From Pelomyxa schiedti (lineage: Eukaryota > Evosea > Pelobiontida > Pelomyxidae), in assembly GCA_020536535.1 (NCBI GenBank), contig JAHLWZ010000681.1:1-47215 (forward strand): a stretch of 47,215 nucleotides of DNA, given 5' to 3'. A program made the position numbers and the translations under genes. The notes under the pieces were generated by a model that made no database searches, was not told the origin of the DNA, and was given only the letters and a program-made list of their open reading frames with translations. This document shows, piece after piece, positions 18,251 to 29,028 of the stretch. How positions within the stretch are numbered: the first letter of the stretch is position 1; each line of letters begins with the position of its first letter.

Positions 18251-20983
18251 ATGCAACCGTACACGAGCGACCCACAACCTGTCCCACCCGTGGGGTCTGA
18301 GACCGCTGCCCCAGTCCAAAACGCAGCGCCCGTGGTGCCTTACTTCGGGGTGCCTCTAGGGCGAGTTATGGGAGCGGACGGGGCCCTCCCCGAGCCTGTC
18401 GTGCAAGTCCTCTACGTGCTTGAGTGTTGTGTTCCTGCTCAGGAAGATCTGTTCGATCTGTCAGCAAACACACCCAACTTGGCCGAACACCCCAAACTCA
18501 AGGAATTACGTCATGCATTTGACACTGGTGTGGAAAATCCCTTGGCTGAGGTTCTAATTCTTACCTTCTCTTCAACCCCTGCCAATTCCACGTTTATTAA
18601 TGAATATCTTGGTTTCTCTCTCTCTTTTTTTTTTTCTCCCTCCCTCTGTGAATATGGCAGGAAGGTGATCCACAAGTAGTTGCAGCACTTCTTGTTTTGT
18701 ACCTTCGCATGCTGCCACATCCAGTAATACCTCCAAAGTACTACTTTACTTATCTGAGGCTTTCAGCAATTCCATCTCCTTGGGCAAGATTTAGGCAAAT
18801 GAGAGTTTTGACAAACAAACTGCCTACCATTGCGAAAGTACTTACACTCCGGTTGCTCAACTTCTTGCACTCCACTGAATTGGACAAGAATAAACTAGCA
18901 GGAGTCTTCTCCAAGTACATGCTGCGTCCAACTTTGGAACTGCCTCCTGAGCACATTCCAATCCCGCAACCAGTCAACAGAATTATTGCTGACATGATAG
19001 AGCAAGCTGACTATCTTTCCCTTTCTATGGAAGAGCCTATTGTTACTGACCCTGCACCCCCAGCTGAACCTCCTAATGAGTTCAAGCTTGTTGGATTTGC
19101 CATGTACGATTTTGATGGTCAGGGTGCGTAATAACTTTCTTGGGTTAATTCATGCCAAATGCATCCAGGTGCTTCTGGTGTTCTTTCTTTCCATGCAGGT
19201 GATCGTATACAATTGATCAATGCTTATCAAGATGATTGGCTAGAGGGCATAATTAACGGTTCTCCTGGATTTGTGCCATCTGGATATATAGAACTTATTC
19301 CAATGTCTCCCCCTAATCCCACTGGACGTGGTGGCAAAGTGCAGGGTACCCCTCCCCCTATGCCCACTGCCATCCCCCCTCCAGTGTCCATACCATCGGT
19401 AGAACCACCAATTTTACCCCCGGTCTCTCCCTCACTATCTCCTACCCCAACACAGCTCACTCCAGCTCCAATTCAACCCACTCCTACAGTAATAGAGGAA
19501 CCCCCAGCTACGTTAATTCCATCGGAACCTATTCCATTACCACCGGACCTCCCAGCCATTCCACTACCTCCTCCCATGCCCATCTTCCCTCCAATCGATA
19601 TCCCAATTGACATTCCCAATTTACCAGCTCCAATGGCCCCAGCGCCTCCTGCACCAACTCCAAAATCTGCACCCGCCCAGGCACCTACCCAAACTTCGCA
19701 AGCACCAACGCCAACTCCACAGGCACCAACACCAACTCCACAATCATCAACACCCCACTATCAACCACCTCCACCACAACCAGTGTATAATCCTACAACA
19801 TCAACTTATCAAACATCATCACAACCCACTCAATATCAGTCATACCCAAGTACCACACAATTATCTTCAACGCCACCACAACAGCAAGTGCAGGTGCAGG
19901 TGCAAGTGCAAGTTCAGGTCCAACAGCCCCAACAACAGCAACAAGGGGTACCTCCACCGCAACTCACTCAGCCACTGAATCAATCACAGTCCCTTACAAT
20001 TGAATATCCCCATGCTCAAGTGTCTACAAGTGCAGCCGACGCTGTATGTAACTTTTGACAACTTTCCCTCCAACTAAAACTTCCATACAAGAATTATGAG
20101 CCCCTTCCTTCAAAGGCGCCTCCTCCAGTGAGCCACAAGACACCCGGCAAAGTTCCAAATCCCGATGAGTGTGGGGAGAGTAATCACATCGTAGTAGTTG
20201 TTGGAAGTGGTGGTGTGGGTATGTTTGAGTGTTTTTATACTTGCAGTTATTAATTCTTCTAGGAAAATCCGCTCTTACAATTGCCTTTGTACAACATAGT
20301 TTTGTAGAAACATACGACCCGGTATATGTTCCATCGGTTCTTTTTCTCATCAACTTATACACTACTACAGACAATTGAGGTATTGAGCACAGTTTCATTG
20401 AAGTTATTGATCGAACTTCCAATTAGGACTCTTACCGACAGCAAGTCGTTGTAGATGACGCATCAAGTGTTTTGGATATTCTTGATACCGCTGGTACATT
20501 TCTCGTTTTATCTTGCTATTTTTTTTTTTTTAACCAAATTCTCCACTAGGTCAGGAAGAATTCAGTGCTATGAGGTAGAAGGCTTATTTTCCCCTTTCTC
20601 CCATAATTACTCGCTAACACCGTTAACCAAGGGACAAATACATGCATACGGGGCACGGCTTCATCCTCGTTTTCGCGCTGACTTCAGCCTCGTCGTTCCA
20701 CGAAATTCCCGATCTGCACACCCACATCCTCCAAGTCAAAGACGCGGACTTTGTGCCCCTCGTTCTCGTTGGAAACAAGTGCGATCTGTACGACCAAATA
20801 GAGGTTAGCATAGCCGACGCGACCAAGTTCGCCCAGTCGATCAACGCGCCCTTCTTCAAATCCAGTGCCAAGCTAAACATCAACGTGGATGAGAGTTTCC
20901 ACCAACTTGTGCGCATCATTCGCCAGCACCGCGCCAAACAAAACACTGGCAAGCCAAAGAGAAAGCTATGCCGACTACTCTGA
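18251..20983 (+). CDS. RhoGAP - SH3 - Pro-rich - Ras GTPase fusion protein with C-terminal CaaX
   Basis: Nine exons: 18251-18550, 18661-19123, 19169-20043, 20092-20218, 20263-20321, 20371-20379, 20427-20493, 20550-20574, 20632-20983 (2277 nt, 758 aa). Residues 33-225 have a RhoGAP fold: FGVPLG, LKELRHAFDTG, VAALLVLYLRMLPHPVIP. The arginine-finger position holds Asp69 (QEDLFDLSA), so it is probably not a catalytic GAP. An SH3 domain follows (about 245-300: MYDFDGQGASG, DDWLEGIINGSPGFVPSGYIE), then some 250 Pro/Thr/Gln-rich residues. The Ras domain starts near 578: GSGGVGKS, YDPTIEDSYR, DTAGQEEFSAMR, NKCD, SSAK, and a basic tail ending CRLL, a geranylgeranyl-type CaaX. No in-frame ATG lies between exon 4's start and the P-loop, so the GTPase seems to need the upstream exons. 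Confidence 0.83.
20371..20379 (+). other. 9-nt microexon encoding Thr-Ile-Glu of Ras switch I
   Basis: The nine bases ACAATTGAG lie between a clean acceptor (TACTACAG) and a GT donor. They supply exactly the residues equal to Ras T35, I36 and E37. Without them the effector loop YDPTIEDSYR is broken; with them the spacing from the P-loop Lys (590) to this Thr (609) matches Ras. Confidence 0.8.
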
Positions 20984-21182
20984 GGAAAGTGTCATCCCAC
21001 AATCGAACCTGAGTACAACCACACCCACAAAGGATTGAATCACCTCCCACGTGTAATGAACTAACAAAATTTTTTCGTTTGTTACTAGATAAGGCATCTC
21101 GATCTGCTAAATCCCCGTCAAGAATGACAAGGGGCATGTTCGATTGCCGGAAATTAAAACGTATTAATTAAATCTGTCTGGG

Positions 21183-24100
21183 ATGGCGAGCAGTGATGCC
21201 ACAGCGTCTGCGGCAACAATGTCGCGTAGATCTGCGGCGCAACCGCACTCGGCAGTGGAACGTGCATTTTATGCTGTGGCATCGTGGGTTCCTTCGCCAA
21301 AGGGCGACGACGCCACTCCCGAATCTCCTTCGCCGGCAGCCCCCAGCGCGAACGGGAACGGAAAACGCATTTTGGGAATGCCCAGAATCATCGCCACTGT
21401 GGTGGGCGTAATGCTTTTTGATTTGGGCCTTTCCATCGGCCTCTACAAGTTATTCGAGCCGGCGCGGTGCGGGGCACTTGCAACCGTTCTGCAGGAAAAT
21501 TATGGGAATGGAACACTCACCTCCACCACGACGGCGTATGTGTCAGGGCTGCAATCTTGCACTGATGATTTGGCAACGGATAGCATAATCCGGTGCTTGG
21601 CTTTGGTCGTTGTGTTGGCTGGTGCATGGCTCTTTGCGAGACACCCACAATTTGAACAGTTCCTTCCAGCAGACGTGGACCTGGAGGCTGCTGAAAGTGC
21701 TACAAACAAAAAAACTGGACAGGTACCTACTGGACGCGCGGCAAGGGAACGATTCCTACTTCAAGATAATGAAGACAAAGAAAGAATGCTGGAGGAAGAA
21801 GAAAGGGAAGTCGACCCTTGCACCCGCGCAGAGCGGCTTCGAAGGAGTGCCGTAGTGGCCGCCGACCGGCGGAAGAGATATGCACTAGGGTTTGCATTTG
21901 TAACTTGCACAGTATTTGAAGTCTATGTGGGGATCAAGGCAGTGGTTTTTGACTTCACTTCAGTTGTTCTCATATATCGCCCCCACGTTTAACTGACTGG
22001 TTAACAGGAAAAACTTCAAGCGGTGCAGTTTTGCTTAACTGTTCTTCTCATCAACTTGGAGCTATTTTTTGTATTCAGTGCCGTGGGTTACCTTACCAAA
22101 GATAAAGGACACCTTTTCCCACAAGTACACCATCACCCACTATTTTATGACTACTCTGTCGCTGGGCATAGATGTGAGATTCTTAAACAATGTTATGCTT
22201 TAACAACTTACAGGTGATTTTTGTGGCGGGAGAATAAGGGAGTCCTATAGATGTAATCCTTGTGACTACGACTTGTGCATGTTCTGCTTCAGGTCATCTC
22301 TATGGGCAACAACACCTAATTTCTCAATATCAAATAGAAAGAAAGACAAAAGAAAAGGAGAAAATCAACTTCGGAGTGATTCAGGGGTAAAAGAGACAGA
22401 ACGGCCGTCCAATTATCAGTACCTCACTCGAACCCTCTCTTTCGCGTCATCGAGCACAACCTTGATAATGGGGGCGTTTGCTTTCTTATTGATCTCATCT
22501 CTTTGTCGCCTGCTAACACCCAAGTATGTGGTCTGCTGTCCTGTTCCATTATATCATAGCTTCTGCGTAGCTATCAAGGTCACATCATTGACAACGTGGT
22601 GAAGACTGACTTCGAAGCATTTAAATATTGTATTTTAATGTACATTATCGTTGAAGTTATTGCTGCAGTTTTCGGATCACTCCGTGGCATATGCTTCAAG
22701 TACTCGTCTCCTACTAGAAAAATGTAAATAATACTAATAACAATTAGCATTGTCGCCAGTAAAATCGAAAATGGAATCCGCAACCACATGTTCAGCTCTG
22801 TTCTTATTCAAGATATTGCCTTCTTTGATGGTACAACTTCTGGTGAGGTGACCTCACGCTTGTATGGAGATACTCTTGCCATGGTAGGACCTGCCCAAGG
22901 AATCTTGAGGTGAGATCCCCTCTCTTTTTTCACAGTTATATTTTATCTTATTTATCTTTTCCATTGTGCAGTGAGCTCCTTACCAATGTTATTACCCTTG
23001 TTGGTGGGTTGATAATGTGTCTGGTGACCTCCTGGAAATTATCTCTTCTGGCATTCACAACCATTGGCCCCATTTTACTCATAACCAAATTGTATCTCCC
23101 CGCAAACAATCTTCCAACTCATAAGCAATAGTTATGCTAAATGGTCCCGGCATGTCACGAAGTGAGTTGCCATCTCCTTTCTTCATCTAAGTTGATCCAT
23201 TTTCCAAGGGAGATATGGGCAGCTCTGGGTGATGCCAATGCTGTTGCAGTGCAAGCCATATCCAACATTCGTACTGTGCGAGCTTTTTCTATGGAAAAAA
23301 GAGAAATTAAAGCTTACGGCATGGCTACTTCGGAAGCACTCTCCCAGAGAGTAAAAGTTGTCATCTTACCTAAACATTCCCTTTAACCAAATTCTGCCTA
23401 GGAAGCTATTTTTGGTGCTGGTGCTTTTGCAATCACTAATTCTGTTGATTTGGCAGTCGGCATACTTCTACTGTGCTATGGAGGTATTGTTGCCATGAAC
23501 GACCCGTCCAAGTATACTTTTAAAACAACAAAACCTGCTCCTAATTCAAATAACTTCTGCAAGACTTTCAGTTGGAAATCTTATTACCTTCCAACTTTAT
23601 TGGAACATGTTGAATAACAGCTATAGCTCCATTGCAGGCCAGATTTCTGCCATGGTGCGTGCAGGTGGAGCTGCACAACGGTTTGCACCTCTTAACGTTC
23701 TCTGTCAATGCTTAAAAACTCATAGTGTCATGGGGCTCCTGGAGAACCTCCCTGACATTGACCCCGACTCCGGGATTAAGGCCATTAACCTTGAAGGTTC
23801 CATTGAGTTCCGAAATGTACAGTTCTTTTATCAAATGCGACCCGAAAATATAGTTCTGAAGGATGTCTCTCTTAAGTGTGTCGAATGCTTAATTTGCACA
23901 CCTCACTCTCAATCAAGGATAGAAAGGGGTCAAACATGTGCTATTGTGGGAAGGAGTGGAAGTGGAAAGACAACCCTAATTAACTTGCTTATGCGCTATT
24001 ACGATACTCGAGGGGGTACAATCTTGATTGATGGAGTCAGTCTAAATGAGTGGAACCTGAGAAGTGTTCATGCCCATATGGGCTTAGTTTCTCAAGTACG

Positions 24101-24828
24101 CTGGTTGACGTTGTATGTGATTAACCACGATTGTAGGATACACAACTGTTTTCTGGGACTGTAGAAGAAAATATTGCTTACGGAGTAGAGAAATATACCG
24201 CAGAAGAAATGATTGAAGCAGCGAAGCTTGCAAGTGCACATGACTTCATTTGTGAGTTCGAGGATGGCTATCAAACCAGAATTGGAGAACGTGGAGCCAG
24301 AATAAGGTTTTTTTTATAAGCGAGAGCTATATTTCTACTTAACGATATGCCAGTGGTGGCCAAAAACAACGCATCGCCATTGCTCGCATGCTTCTGCGGA
24401 AACCAAGAATTCTTCTTCTGGACGAAGCCACAAGCTCTCTGGACACAGAAAGTGAAGCACAGGTTCAAGCAGCAATTGACAACCTTATCAAGGTCCGCTA
24501 TTGCACTGTGATCCTGGTTGCTCATAGGATATCCACAGTTGTAAACGCTGATATCATTGCTGTACTTTCCTTTTATTTAGTAAACTACTCACAGCAATTA
24601 GGTCATGGACAGCGGCCGCATAGTTGAACAGGGTAACCACGAAGTAAGTGCCTCACCCTTGTTTATTTAGACTAACAGAAAACCCAACAGAGTCTACTTG
24701 CACAAGGGGGAGTTTATTCTCTTCTAGTACGGAGGCAATTGGTGCGGATGAGCAACACAATGCCGGAGTCCAAAGGGGAAGCAGATATTATTGACAACCT
24801 GCTCGCAGCCACCAAAGACGAACACTAG
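21183..24828 (+). CDS. ABCB-type half transporter with N-terminal membrane domain and zinc-finger insert
   Basis: 17 exons (2913 nt, 970 aa): 21183-21962, 22008-22173, 22214-22292, 22338-22523, 22571-22699, 22748-22909, 22972-23091, 23132-23161, 23209-23356, 23402-23511, 23564-23680, 23726-23875, 23918-24095, 24137-24306, 24354-24561, 24602-24643, 24691-24828. Four N-terminal hydrophobic helices (residues about 63-288) recall the TMD0 of TAP/TAPL. Next, at about 313-342, is a ZZ/C1-like module: [23 protein letters not shown] basic linker leads to the core TMD ([14 protein letters not shown] onward) and one ATPase: Walker [10 protein letters not shown], signature SGGQKQR, Walker [14 protein letters not shown]-loop VAHR. 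It is a half transporter, expected to dimerise; TAPL-like peptide export into lysosomes is one option. Confidence 0.9.
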
Positions 24829-25035
24829 GCTGTAGATACCCCCCCTTTGTTGTTTTTGGCAAAAAATAGAAAATAGAAAAGAGAAATTATTTCTAAATTC
24901 CATCGTTTATTCTGAAAAAGAAAAAAAAGAAAAACGTCGTGCCAACGTTGCCAAACACCGTCAGGAAGAAAAACGGCGATGGATCCTCACAAATACAACA
25001 AACAACAAACAAACCAAGCAAAAATAAGACAAGCA

Positions 25036-25766
25036 ATGGGTGCCTATATTGCCAGGATGTTTACAGGCGCATCAGAAAAAAGGATTCTGGTTCTTGGCCT
25101 AGACGGTGCCGGAAAAACTACTCTGCTCTATAAATTACATCTAGGTTTGCAGTGGTCCTATCTTATTTTTTACTTTCCCCCCAATCATTGCCAGCGAAAC
25201 CAACTCTTTTTTTCCTGCTAGGCAAAGTAGTGGCCACAATGCCTACTATTGGGTTTAATGTGGAAACTGTACAGTATGACAACAGACTCAAATTCACCGT
25301 GTGGGATATTGGGGGCCAAGATAAAATCAGACCTCTCTGGAAACTCCATGTACTTTATTTACCTTACCCTTCAAACAAACACTGAACACTCAAAAGACTC
25401 AATTTCGCCCCCAAACTTACTCAACACCCTCAGTTTGTCAACACTGATGCAGTCATATTCGTGGTTGATTCCACAGACACCCCTCGGTTTTCTGAAGCCA
25501 GCGAGGAGCTGCGCTGGATAATGTCATGTGAAGAACTTGCCGGCGTCCCTCTGCTGGTCCTCGCCAACAAATGTGACATGGCCTCATCACATTCCGCCAA
25601 CAGAGTTGCTGTTGCACTTGACATGCACAAGCTGGACCTTGACAGCAGAACTGACACACCGGCTAAGGTGTCTACAAAGCACAAATGGCACATACAAGAG
25701 TGCTCTGCCCTCCGGGGCTGTGGCGTGGATGATGGCTTGAGATGGTTGGCCAGGCACTTGGCTTGA
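25036..25766 (+). CDS. ARF/ARL-family small GTPase
   Basis: Exons 25036-25144, 25222-25349, 25434-25766 (570 nt, 189 aa). I chose the ATG at 25036 because MGAYIARMF gives the Gly2 needed for ARF-type N-myristoylation plus an amphipathic start. An upstream in-frame ATG at 24979 would bury it. Motifs: [33 protein letters not shown], then NKCD where ARFs usually have NKQD. The end has [21 protein letters not shown]. An insert of about ten residues ([10 protein letters not shown]) before the last strand is not usual in ARF1. It probably acts in membrane traffic; assignment to a specific ARL is not possible by eye. Confidence 0.92.
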
Positions 25767-25874
25767 ATCAAGGCATCATGTATCATGTACATATTGTACT
25801 TGGACTACCAACGTTTGTAATAAGTATCAGCCAATTTCAGAAAAAGCAAGTTGTTTGGAACGCACTTCTTTTTT

Positions 25875-28704
25875 TTAGGGCAAAAGGACAATAGGGTCAC
25901 CTATAGCAACAGAGGAAGGTGGTCCTTGAATGTTCATAAGGGTGCCAAACATGAGACCACCATTAATGCGACGGAATGTTGCAAGGGTTCGTAAGGGCTC
26001 TGCGTAAACGGTTCCAGTCTGAGGGTCAATGCAAGTCATGGTACACCTGCAAGATGTCAAAACTCCTTCGTACCAGATTCACTCATACCGATTGCATAAT
26101 CCTCCGTGAGATAGAACTAGGTTCTCACCAATTTTGATTGTCTTCCAGTTGTCTTCTTGAAAAGGCTCTCCTCCACTTATAACGATGTTGGGTCGGAAAC
26201 TGTGCGGTTGTTAGGTTTGTCCGTGAATCAGGAGTTGCACACTTTCTCATGTGAACAGTTGAAAGGGCAGCTTCAGGTAATCTCGACCTCAAATCTCGTA
26301 GACTTTCGTCTGATATAACAAGGAAATTGGCCGAGTTATGTGCTGTAGCTTCTCTGTAACAAACTTAGAAATAAAAAAAAACCAAGTAGGAGGAGAACGA
26401 CTTGTTTCCTGTGTGAACGGAAGCACGGACAAACTTACAGCTGCATTTCAGAAATGAAGAGAGCCACGAAGAAGCAGATTCACTGCCGAGTATTAGTATG
26501 GGTAATTATATGCTATTCTCACTTTATGACGGCGTCAGTTTCGCTCAAAGGAATTATCAGGGGTGCCATCCCTGGTGCCTCAACCCTACACAAAAGTGTG
26601 AGCAAAGAAGGTGCAACACAAGTCGAACCTCAGGAGATTATTTTCAAGGCTTATTGTTGTGTGAATAAAACACATAGAAGGAAGTTTTTTCTGGATGAGG
26701 GGTCTATTGTCTGCACCAACGATAACCCACTCTCTGTCATACAGCAACCCTTCGCTTCCACATTGCCACCTTGCTACTGCGAACCCAGCACAAGACTTAA
26801 TTGGGTAGACGTAGATCGCAGAAACACGTAATTCGTTAGCGGGCACTGGAGAAAGGAGCAGCCTTAAATCCGGAGGTGTGGCAGGTGGGTTGGGAAATTT
26901 GTCCTCGATAAAGTGACTTCGTATGACAGAAACAAGTTTATCAGCCTCTGTATTGAGCTTTAATGATCTCCAGTACAATGCTTTCAACCTCTCTTGGTAG
27001 AACACCAGCCAAATGATGCACGGATAGCACCTGTTGGTCTACCTTGTACTAGATCAACTCCATCCATCCAACATACATGACCGGCCTGTGGGGAACATAA
27101 GGGGAAGGTGAAATAGACTTTACGTACCTTCCAGTTTTGGAGGACTTGTTCGGAGGTTAACCCGAGAAAATTCTGACATGCACCTGGGTTACACATACAC
27201 CCTGTGCGCAGTAACACGCCGTTCAACTCGCAAACCCTTCCAACTTCTTGATGTCCAACAAAAGCCCCTGAGGCTTGTTTCACTGAAAAAGTCACAACAG
27301 GTCCCTGCCTATTGCATTAAGGCGTTTTGTGTTGACGATCGCAATGCAAGATGAGTACTTGTGAATGTCTCTTTCAGACAGCCGGCCCGCAAATACGCAA
27401 ACAGGGGAACCATTCCAATGCTTCAAAGAAGAAAGTTCATCATACAGATACATCGCCAGCTGGTGAGTGTGTAGGTCCAATGCTTCAATTCCCCTAACTG
27501 TGTTTCCTCCAAACTCTATGGAAGCACCATTGATTAGTCTCCATCCATGTCTCAGTGCTGCAATAGACATAAAAGAAGGTGTCCCATCTTCTAAACTCTC
27601 CGGGATGGATTCTCTCAACGCCACAAAAGGGGAATCCCATAATGCGGCAGACACTGTGCCACCACCAAAATATTTCTTCTTCAGTAAACGGGATGCACGT
27701 TTATGTACTATGAGTGCTCCCAAACCTGTGGGGTACCTGTTGCATGAAAAAGAAACGGAGTCAGAAAGAATTGTGCCTGCCTCTAGTACCCAAATATTTT
27801 ATAGAATGAGAGGGTCACAAAATCAGCCATGTAGAGTGACAGATCTAATTTCGAATGGGGAACAAAGGCTGCAGCATCCAGTAGAACCTTATTGAAGTCA
27901 GGTTAATTTGTTTTAAAGATAACTTCTACTTTGAAGGAGGGAAGGGCACTGTGGAGACGGTTGATGTCCTGGAGGTCATATCTCTCACCAGAAAAGTTGC
28001 ATTCTTGGTAATTTTAGCATAATAGAAACATCGTAACCCTAATACCAGCAATAAGCACAGCAAGATTGTTTGTACTTTCAAGTGTAGCACTAGTAGCTGG
28101 CACAGAATTGGATGTCAGTGTGTGGGTACCTTGCACTTCTGTGAGAGTTGACTTGGGGCACAAAGACTCTATCAGTGTATCTATTGTCTTGTGTGAACTG
28201 ACAGAGGCACCAGCGGCAGTGGCGTAAGCCCTAATGCCAAGTGCAGAATTGTGTGGGAAGTGAACAAAAGCTAAATTGGATCTCTCAGTCCACGGGAAGC
28301 ACTCTCCCACAAGCTTAAGTGCCGCAGTCGTTCCTGAAACAGAAAGTGAGAATAGAAAACGGAAGGTGAATTCCAACAAGGGTCCGTCGTGTACCAGAAG
28401 TGAAGATAACGTCGTAATCGGCAGGACTTGCGTTAAATTGCTCCAGCACAGAGACGCGAGCCCGCGCGATTTCCTCGGCGCATCTGGGTGACGTGTGAGG
28501 GTTCGCGAACAGCACTGTGTTTGCACTCATATCGCGCGCGAATGCGTTGATTTGCTCGATACCGGGAAGGGCACTCCCGGTGTTGTCTAGGTAGAACAAC
28601 TCAGAGCTATGAACAACGCCCGAAGATCTCCCATCGTTGCCGGTCTCTGTCGTACAACCAGATCTCCCGTCGCACGGTGTATCCCCCACAACGCAACAAC
28701 TCAT
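25875..28704 (-). CDS. mocos: Molybdenum cofactor sulfurase (MOCOS/ABA3 type)
   Basis: Exons (minus) 28704-28395, 28333-28046, 28003-27930, 27887-27790, 27736-27337, 27304-27128, 27085-26989, 26947-26629, 26585-26523, 26440-26402, 26353-26243, 26199-26089, 26046-25875 (2259 nt, 752 aa). The enzyme moves sulfur from cysteine onto molybdenum cofactor to activate xanthine dehydrogenase and aldehyde oxidase. The N-terminal class V aminotransferase half has [10 protein letters not shown], the PLP-lysine motif [28 protein letters not shown], and the persulfide Cys region [12 protein letters not shown]. The C-terminal MOSC half has [20 protein letters not shown]-like [23 protein letters not shown] and CIDPQTGTV. 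Both halves are intact. It converges on the ARF-like gene with 108 bp between stops. Confidence 0.95.
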
Positions 28705-29028
28705 TTTTACGGGAATGCCAGGCGAAAGTGCAAAAATAACTTAGATAAGAAAAAGGGCTGTCACCATCGGTTTTATCATTCTATCCGTAAATATGGCACT
28801 GGTGGTGATGCGCACAACTGGTCAGCCTGCACTACGTTACGAGGGCGTCAAATGAGCACCATGATCGATTTCCAGGCTTGGGATTGCACTTTGGCCCAAT
28901 CGAGTTCTGAGGCGATGTTTGGTGCTTGGCACATTAAAACCCCTGCCGTGCATTAAAAAAAACAAAAAAATTTTTTAGAAGTTTTGTTAGCTGACATGGT
29001 CATTTTTTTTTTCCCCTTTTCGTGTGGA
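28705..29028. promoter_or_regulatory. Divergent promoter region between MOCOS and the WD-repeat gene
   Basis: 324 bp between facing-away start codons, with A/T-tracts at 28956-28975 and 29002-29018. No supported coding frame. A plus-strand open stretch (28609-28956) overlaps the MOCOS start and looks like a shadow. Confidence 0.45.

Noticed and set aside
26454-26831. Plus-strand frame of 125 codons opposite MOCOS
   Set aside because: It overlaps minus-strand exons with clear MOSC motifs and has no domain of its own.
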